Shown here: piece by piece, positions 20,615-26,686 of the stretch
How positions within the stretch are numbered: position 1 is the first letter of the stretch
Layout: the number at the start of each line of letters is the position of its first letter
DNA from: Beroe ovata
Lineage: Eukaryota; Ctenophora; Nuda; Beroida; Beroidae
NCBI GenBank assembly: GCA_946803715.1
Contig: CAMPET010000208.1
Coordinates: 33,157-59,842 of the forward strand
DNA length: 26,686 nt
Direction: 5' to 3'
Program-made: the position numbers and the translations under genes
The notes under the pieces: generated by a model
Told to the model about the DNA's origin: nothing
Seen by the model: only the letters and a program-made list of their open reading frames with translations
Databases searched by the model: none

Positions 20615-23600
20615 ATGAATGGCAGAAAGACTCATGGACCCAAGGAACAAAGTAAGCGAAATGTGAAAAGAAAAACGAGGCCTCAATGGGACGTGAGTTT
20701 CATTCTTGTATCACCTATGCTTTTTTCATTAAGGATACTATGTTTACCAGTCGAATTCCATACATTGTATAGTAGATATACATAGGTATCTGGTATACAT
20801 TGTATATTGTATATGCAATGTATTCACGGCATATGTTTGTGGGACATTCCCTTTGTATGCAATAAGTCTCATTTTGGAAGATACAATCGCAGGACAGTAT
20901 AAATGACGTTGGTGCTATGAAGTTGAACCGGAGTGAGCTGGAAAAGAGGACAAAGTTGTATTCTGCTAAACACATGGAGAGAATACGGAATGAGATTAGA
21001 GCAGGACAACGTATGTTTTTGTCATTTATGCTCTTTCAAAATCTCCCCTATCTACAAGACTTTCTCTATTGATTGGTTAATACTTCAGAAAAAGAGAAGA
21101 AGATTCAGGAAGCGGTTTATTCAAGCCCTTTCACAGCCCACAACCAGTCAATCATCAAGATGCATTCTCCTGATGCAAAATCGAAAGTGAGTCGAATGAC
21201 GCCAATTATTCCCCGCCCGTATTTCATTCGGTTTGTCATGATTAGCTTCCCTAATTGTATACACATTTTTCTAACAGTTGAGGGACTTGCTGAATGAAAC
21301 AGATAGGAAAATTGCAGAAGCTAAAGACCTTTTTGGGGACAATGGCTTTAAATACAGAGTCATACCAAATGTGACAAGTGCCCCTTCATACAAACACAGG
21401 TTACCCGTTATTACCTAGCATTCGTATTCATTCGTGGTGAAAGCAATGAACATCTGAATTTCAAAAAGGTGGAGCAAAACATCAAAAACCATCTGCGAAA
21501 AATTGTCTCATTTTTCGAAGTTTTCTCCAATGCGAGAATTCGGAAACAAAAGTTATTTCTGGAGAACCCGGGCATCGATCCCGGTACCTCTCGCATGCTA
21601 AGCGAGCGCTCTACCATCTGAGCTAGTTCCCCGATACAGATAAGGAGAAAGAGTCGAATTATGAAACTTGTAGAGCTTTACATACTTGTGATAAGTGTCG
21701 TATGTCAACACAAGAAAATTCTCGTAATAAATTATTCACAAGATTAAAATATCGAAAACGAATCACGAAGACTATTTTTCGTCTCAAATTACTTAATTAC
21801 ATTCTCCCACTACTTAAAAGATTTTTTCGCAACAGGAAAATCGCTCTTAATTTACCAAATTTTCAATGATTTTTCCCAAAAATGAAAAAATTATTTCTGG
21901 AGAACCCGGGCATCGATCCCGGTACCTCTCGCATGCTAAGCGAGCGCTCTACCATCTGAGCTAGTTCCCCGGTACAGACAATGAGAAAGAGTTGAAATAT
22001 ATTCAGAGTGAGCGACTGCACGTCGCGTTTTGACTATGATCGCATTTTGTAATGTTACTAGAAAACCCGTCCAAGGGGCGTTGAATCTGATGCACCCTTC
22101 CAAAGTTATGGGCTGTCATAACCCATTATCAACGAAATCAGGCTGATATGATTGAGCATTTGACGATAGCCCCCAAACGGTTAGACCGATTGACTTGAAA
22201 CTTGTACCACAGCTCAAGGACCATTAGAAGCTCGGACAGCCCAAGTTTCATGTCAATCCAATACTCCTTCCGAAGTTATGAGCCGACATAAGCCCTGATA
22301 CACCGAAATAAGGCATATTTGAGTGAGCATTTGAGGATAGCTCCCAAACGGTTTGACCGATTGACTTGAAACTTGTACCACAGCTCAAGGACCATAAGAA
22401 ACTCGGACAGCCCAAGTTTCATGTATATCCGATTCTCCCTTCCAAAGTTACTAGAGCATTCGTTAAGTGGGCGTGGTACAACAAATTTGGGAAATTTCGG
22501 AAACCAAGTGAAATAGAAATATTGAATAAGTACTGCATCAAAATTGATACGTCTCAAACAAAGGAACAACGAAAATGACAAGAGCAGTGGCGCGTGCGCT
22601 CTTTCAATAAACATGCACGTACAACTCTTACGTCGCCTAGCAACGCTTATTCCTCCTATATCGCATAGTCGTTTTTCGCGACCCTCTTCCCAACTTTGAC
22701 CACCGATTACAGAAAATCTAAGACCTAATTTAAAAATCGGAAATGATGTTCGACAGCAGAATTTATTCTTCTACCACCTTGCAAAAAATCCCGGCTCTCC
22801 AACTCCATTTGGTCGAGTTATCCGTGGACAGCGGAACCACTTTCACACTTTGGCTTATTCCTTAGTTGTTGGAGAGTTTTCATTTTCAGTCCCACCACTC
22901 TTGTCAAGACAGCTGTGAAGGAGTCCCCATCTCCTGCCGCAGCACTCAATGACATCCACAGATTGGGGATGAGGACTGTGGAGAAATCTCCCCCTCAGAT
23001 CAGCTCTGTAATTGATTTGTCGAGATTGCAACTCATTCTGGATGCAGGTAATTAGGCACATTTGTGTTTTATCAACCAGCCGTTATTCGATAACCCCCCC
23101 TCATTACACGCAGGAATTATTTATAGGTTTGTTCTAAAATATAGAGCCTCTAGATAACTAGTTTGATAGGGAACACTGAGCTTGGAGCTATTTGAGAAAA
23201 AGTTTACTAATTAGGTTAATTGGTTGGTGATTCTAAATCTCTCTCTCTCTCTCTCTCCGTTTGTAGCCGTGTATAGATCTATTGTATGGTGCAAATAGCC
23301 TGCCATTGTACCTGGTGTAAGATACTTGTACAGGGCACAGTGCACACAATTCTGATTTCATAACGATACCTGTTACTTGGGGTACTTGACAATGACATTC
23401 TGCTTTGACTTCACTTTGACTTTACTTGATTTTCAACACTTTCACTTACGTCACTGCCTCAGTTTCGATTCCACTTTACTGTTGACACCAATTCCCTGTG
23501 ACACTTCTTCCATACGAAACTAGCTTTTCCTGACACCACTTCACATTCGACACCACCTTGGAATAGATTATTCCCTAGATTCCCTAATTTCTAATCAATA

Positions 23601-24126
23601 CCTAGCTAAGAAGATGCTGATTATAATTTAGTTAACTAATAACACACATGTGTTAAAAGTCACAAAGAGTAGCAGGGAAACATGATAGTTTGCCGAGCTA
23701 TGATCATTTGATTACCCCCTGTTCTAACTAACACAGGCCGGGGCACATCTGACTTTTTGTCTTGTCACCAGTTCAATTTGAGTGTGTGTAGTATGTGTCT
23801 CTTCATAGCTATTTCACTTGTTCCAGATACTCGCTAGAGGGTTTAGAGATGGTTGTTTTGGTGACCAAAACTTGGCAAATGTCGTTTTCGTGCTTCCTGT
23901 TCCGGTATTGTAGAAATTAAGTAATCTAACTGTAACTTTGTATTTTTGATACCCTTATTAACTGTGCTACTCATTCTAGAGAAGGAGAATCTATTGAGGA
24001 CAACACAAAACACGCTGCTCAATTCCCGCACCGACTCCTTCATCAAAACAGACAAAGTTAACAAGGTTCTTCACTTTAATGAGGACGGGAACTCAGTAAG
24101 TATAGTTGTCATTGAGTCATTCCATT

Positions 24127-24168
<42 letters not shown>

Positions 24169-24996
24169 TGTGTGGGTGTATGTGGGTGTGTCAATGAAAT
24201 GTTTCACACAATCACCGAAACGAATTGTGTCCAGGTGAAAATGGAAGAGCGCACGAAATCGCGGGTGTGTATTCAAGAGGAATCGGCAGTGCCAGTTTCA
24301 GCTGGTAACCAAGTAGCCAACAGTAACCAAGCAACCAACAATCACAGAGCAACCAACAGTAACCAGGCAACATCACAGCAAGGGAAGAAAGGGAAGCAGA
24401 TGAGAAGCAAGGTTGTGATAAATGGTGATACGGGAGAACATTCCAGCCCCAGTTGGTCACCACAACCTGTAGACCAGGTACACACTCTGTTACCATAGCA
24501 ACAACCACAGTCCTCAATCACTGAGGTTGTCATAGCAATACGTGTTATCTGATTCTCTCTTCTCCGTTCTAGAAGAGTAGAATAGTAGTACGGAGTTCAT
24601 CACTGGAAAAGAAGAGACTCTCATCATCTTCTGATCGAGGATCAACCCCGCCCCCGAGACTAGTACAGACTAGCAGTGAGAGTCTTGTCTCTCCAAGCAG
24701 GTGAGACACAGTGAGACTCAGTGAGACACAGTGAGACACAGTGAGACACAGTGAGACACAGTGAGTGTGTGAGACACAGTGAGACAGTGTATTAGGTTCC
24801 TACTTTGTGTGATTACACTCCCTCTTTGAACTCTGGCGTTGCTAGGGATATAGGTCCTGGTGTTGTGTGAAGATACTCTCTATTCAGTATTAGAGTACAG
24901 TGGGTGAGTGATGGTGATCTATATTATACAGGGTGTGGTGGTGTGTGAATACACAGGGTGTGATGGTGCTCTCTCTTGTCCCCTCCCCACACACAT

Positions 24997-25045
<49 letters not shown>

Positions 25046-25890
25046 NCGTCTCACACAGCCAGTCAGACACACAGACACACACAGACACACACAGACACAC
25101 ACGCACACACACACATACATACACATACACACACACACAATTCTATAGTAGCTTTACCAATTAGGGTGGGAGGAGTGGGATTGTTGAAGTGTTATAGCCT
25201 TTGTTAACTTTCCTTATGCATTTGTGAGTTGCGCGGAATATAGGCGAATCTGATCTCGATAGTATAAATGCTTATGTCTGAATATTTATAGTTAGAGTAT
25301 CGGGTCACATGAACCTACCTCATGAACCTAGTGTATCTGGATATATCTGTTAGTGGGTCTATGATTTGTGAATAATCCGAGTACTGTATTCTGTGAGTAT
25401 GAAGTCGTGGATTACCAGGATTAAGAAGCAGCAGCAGTTAGAGCGAAGTAAGAAGAGACAAGATACCGGGACTAGCACAGGGTGAGAGAACACACACACA
25501 CACACACACACACACAATGTGTTACCATGGCGTTGTCACGCTGGTTGAGTGATTGCTAGCAGCGTTGTGAACTCTCACTGTTAACATCACACTGTTAACA
25601 ATTTGTATTCCAAAGGGCATCACAGGACGGTGGATCCTCGGCCAACACCTCCACTGACAGTCACACTGTTCTACAAGAACCTGGCATCGTACCACCTGGT
25701 GACACCGAGCAGCATGATGACGACATAGCACCGGGTGTTACAGCACCAAGTGTTGCAGCAGATGTTGTAGCAGGTGCTATGATAACACGTGATGTGGAGA
25801 CACGTGATGTTGTGAGCGCTGCTACCAGCCCTTTCTTCCCCCTGAGTCCCCCAATAGAGAAGAAGGAGACCGCCACCTCACCCGTGAGAA
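20615..25890 (+). CDS. SPICE1: SPICE1 homologue, N-terminal part, 10 exons, runs off the window
   Basis: Exons 20615-20692, 20893-21010, 21089-21186, 21278-21399, 22890-23047, 23980-24095, 24235-24477, 24573-24700, 25398-25481 and 25616-about 25890 join in phase (about 473 aa). The order follows the SPICE1 N-terminus: a basic start ending in RPQWDDSINDV (human QEWDNTVTDL), LNRSELEKRTKLYSAKH (human ATPEDLVRRHEIHKSKN), then LRDLLNETDRKIAEAKDLFG ahead of a PNVTSAPS segment (human KSDHLIAAAKELFP, PNVTVAPD). SPICE1 is a spindle and centriole protein needed for centriole duplication. The later exons are Ser/Thr/Asn-rich and poorly conserved; exons 9-10 rest on phase and open frame, and exon 9 has a weak acceptor (CTGTGAG). 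The central coiled coil and stop lie outside the window. Intron 4 carries two antisense tRNA-Ala genes and a repeat array. Confidence 0.85.
21560..21632 (-). tRNA. tRNA-Ala(AGC), copy 1
   Basis: A 73-nt cloverleaf on the minus strand. Acceptor stem GGGGAAC/GTTCTCC includes the G3:U70 wobble that is the alanine identity element. D stem is GCTC/GAGC, anticodon stem CTCGC/GCGAG with loop TTAGCAT (anticodon AGC), T stem CCGGG/CCCGG, discriminator A. Internal A and B boxes are intact. A short TTTT run follows on the minus strand (plus-strand AAAAG at about 21549), a modest Pol III terminator. It lies in SPICE1 intron 4, antisense to that gene. Confidence 0.97.
21898..21970 (-). tRNA. tRNA-Ala(AGC), copy 2
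   Basis: Identical over all 73 nt to copy 1, 338 bp away, with the same G3:U70 pair and AGC anticodon. It is followed on the minus strand by a run of six Ts (plus-strand AAAAAA at about 21885), a stronger Pol III terminator than that of copy 1. The 5' flanks of both copies share GTCTGTAYC/ATCTGTATC-like and CTCTTTCTC-like words, which points to a segmental tandem duplication. Confidence 0.97.
22055..22455 (+). repeat. Two tandem units of the ~170-bp dispersed repeat in SPICE1 intron 4
   Basis: Units start near AAAGTTATG (22102) and GAAGTTATG (22272), with a third start cut short at 22443. Shared core words are GAGCATTTGA, GATAGC-CCCAAACGGTT, GACCGATTGACTTGAAAC and CACAGCTCAAGGACCAT. Both ends carry similar headers (TTACTAGAAAACCCGTC at about 22057 and TTACTAGAGCATTCGTT at about 22448) followed by GGGCG. 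The reverse complement of the same family fills 25995-26686. Confidence 0.9.
23048..23979. other. SPICE1 intron 5, no further genes seen
   Basis: A 932-bp intron with a short CT microsatellite at about 23240-23258 and otherwise unremarkable AT-rich sequence. No exon, RNA gene or copy of the 170-bp repeat was recognised. Confidence 0.6.
24130..24192. repeat. GT microsatellite in SPICE1 intron 6
   Basis: Pure GT at about 24130-24164, followed by GGGTGTGT variants. It gives rise to spurious Cys/Val ORFs. Confidence 0.9.
24305..24371 (+). repeat. 18-bp coding repeat with X-box-like units in SPICE1 exon 7
   Basis: About four units of AGTAACCAAGCAACCAAC encode Asn-Gln-Ala-Thr-Asn-type repeats. 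GTAACCAAGCAAC (24323-24335) and GTAACCAGGCAAC (24359-24371) each fit the X-box consensus GTNRCC-N1-RGYAAC. The frame is intact. Confidence 0.8.
24701..24790 (+). repeat. 10-bp GTGAGACACA tandem repeat starting at the SPICE1 exon 8 donor
   Basis: The donor GTGAGA at 24701 is itself the first unit. Units follow at 24711, 24721, 24731, 24741 and 24751, with variants after that, each offering CA|GTGAGA. Confidence 0.9.
24989..25139. repeat. CA microsatellite with an N gap in SPICE1 intron 8
   Basis: A CA tract from about 24989 to 25045, an N at 25046, then CACAGACACACA variants to 25139. The tract length is unreliable because of the N. Confidence 0.9.
25490..25516. repeat. CA microsatellite in SPICE1 intron 9
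   Basis: Pure CA tract of about 27 bp directly after the exon 9 donor region (25482). Confidence 0.9.
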
Positions 25891-25994
25891 GTGAGTTCTA
25901 TAATCAGGTGCTAGATACAGGTGTTAGAATAGGTGTTACAGTGGTGTCAGTATGGTGTCAGTATCTAAGCGAGTGTTAGCACTGTATGTATCAG

Positions 25995-26686
25995 TATTGG
26001 AATTGTTAGTAACAATAAGGGGTTATGGCGGGCACTAACTCAGGAAATGATCATCGGATTGACGTGAAATTTTGGTTGTCTGAGTGTCTCATGGTCCTTG
26101 AGCTATGGTAGAAGTTTTAAGCCAATCTGTCGAACCGTTTTGGAGCTATCCTCAAATGCTCACTCGAACTGACATGATTTGGGTCGGTGAGGTGTTATGG
26201 CGGCCATTAACTCAGGAGCTGATCATCGGATTGACGTGAAATTTTGGTTGTCCGAGTTTCTCATGGTCCTTGAGCTATGNTCAAATGCTCACCCAAACTG
26301 ACATGTTTTGGGTGTTTAAGGAGTCATGGTGGCCATTAACTCGGGAACCGATAATCGGATTGAAGTGAAATTTTGGTTGTCTGAGTTTCTCATGGTCTTT
26401 GAGCAATAGTAGAAGTTTCAGGTCAATCGGTCGATCCGTTTGGGAGCTATCCTCAAATACTCACTTAAACTGACATGTTTTGGGTCGATAAGGGGTTATG
26501 GCGGCCACTAACTCAGGAATTGATCATCAGATTGAAATGAAATTGTGGTTGTCCGAGTTTCTAATGGTCCTTGAGCTATGGTAGAAGTTTCAAGTTAATT
26601 GGTATATCCGTTTGGGAGCTATCCTTAAATGCTCACTCAAACTGACACGTTTTGGGTGGATAAGGGTTATGGTGGCCATTAACTCG
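25995..26686 (-). repeat. Tandem array of the ~170-bp repeat (inverse orientation), runs off the window
   Basis: Unit starts (GTTATGG or GTCATGG, then CGGCCATTAACTCAGG-like) fall at 26022, 26194, 26323, 26495 and 26666, a period of about 172 bp except for the second unit (129 bp). That short unit contains the N at 26280, so about 43 bp are probably missing in the assembly. The reverse complement carries the same core words as 22055-22455. It lies in the SPICE1 intron after exon 10. Confidence 0.92.

Noticed and set aside
21411-21617. Minus-strand ORF overlapping the first tRNA
   Set aside because: It overlaps a complete tRNA-Ala gene and has no coding signal of its own.
22276-22614. Minus-strand open frame of 112 codons
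   Set aside because: It runs through the 170-bp repeat family inside a SPICE1 intron and shows no recognisable domain.
24890-25207. Several His/Thr or Cys/Val open frames
   Set aside because: They come from the CA microsatellite around the N at 25046.

Overview
This is nuclear DNA from an animal. The genes are split by short GT-AG introns whose reading phases match across every junction I checked. The proteins are metazoan (STPG1, XRRA1, IQANK1, C5orf22 and SPICE1 homologues), and two eukaryotic tRNA-Ala(AGC) genes are present. Intron style, plentiful CA/GT microsatellites and the mix of genes suggest a marine invertebrate, possibly a sponge; that placement is inference. Four single-base N characters (2987, 3281, 25046, 26280) mark joins in a draft assembly.

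Layout: 1-1015 is intergenic. 1016-1975 (+) is a single-exon sperm-tail PG-rich (STPG1-like) gene. 2652-8046 (+) is an 18-exon leucine-rich-repeat gene that matches XRRA1 end to end; one of its introns holds a near-identical copy of a later exon/intron block between two Ns, most likely an allele placed there by the assembler. 8725-10988 (+) is a four-exon YtcJ-type amidohydrolase. 11118-18155 (-) is a 13-exon IQ-motif/ankyrin gene (IQANK1-like), convergent with the amidohydrolase. Its largest intron contains a complete or nearly complete four-finger C2H2 zinc-finger gene on the opposite strand (about 14017-15741, 5' end unresolved). A CpG-rich, probably bidirectional promoter region (18156-19200) separates IQANK1 from a UPF0489/C5orf22 homologue (19201-20380, +). 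From 20615 (+) the first ten coding exons of a SPICE1 (centriole/spindle) homologue run to about 25890 and continue beyond the window. Two identical tRNA-Ala genes lie antisense in its fourth intron.

Themes: STPG1, XRRA1, IQANK1 and SPICE1 are linked, or plausibly linked, to cilia, sperm tails or centrioles. The window is also rich in 14-bp palindromes of the form GTTRCCATGGYAAC, which equals the RFX X-box consensus. They occur at promoters and start codons, in many introns, and inside coding exons, where they have produced Asn/His/Gly-rich or Asn/Ala/Thr-rich inserts. A tandem repeat of about 170 bp appears at three places in both orientations. Several introns carry minisatellites with strong inverted symmetry. 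I see no prokaryotic, viral or CRISPR system here.
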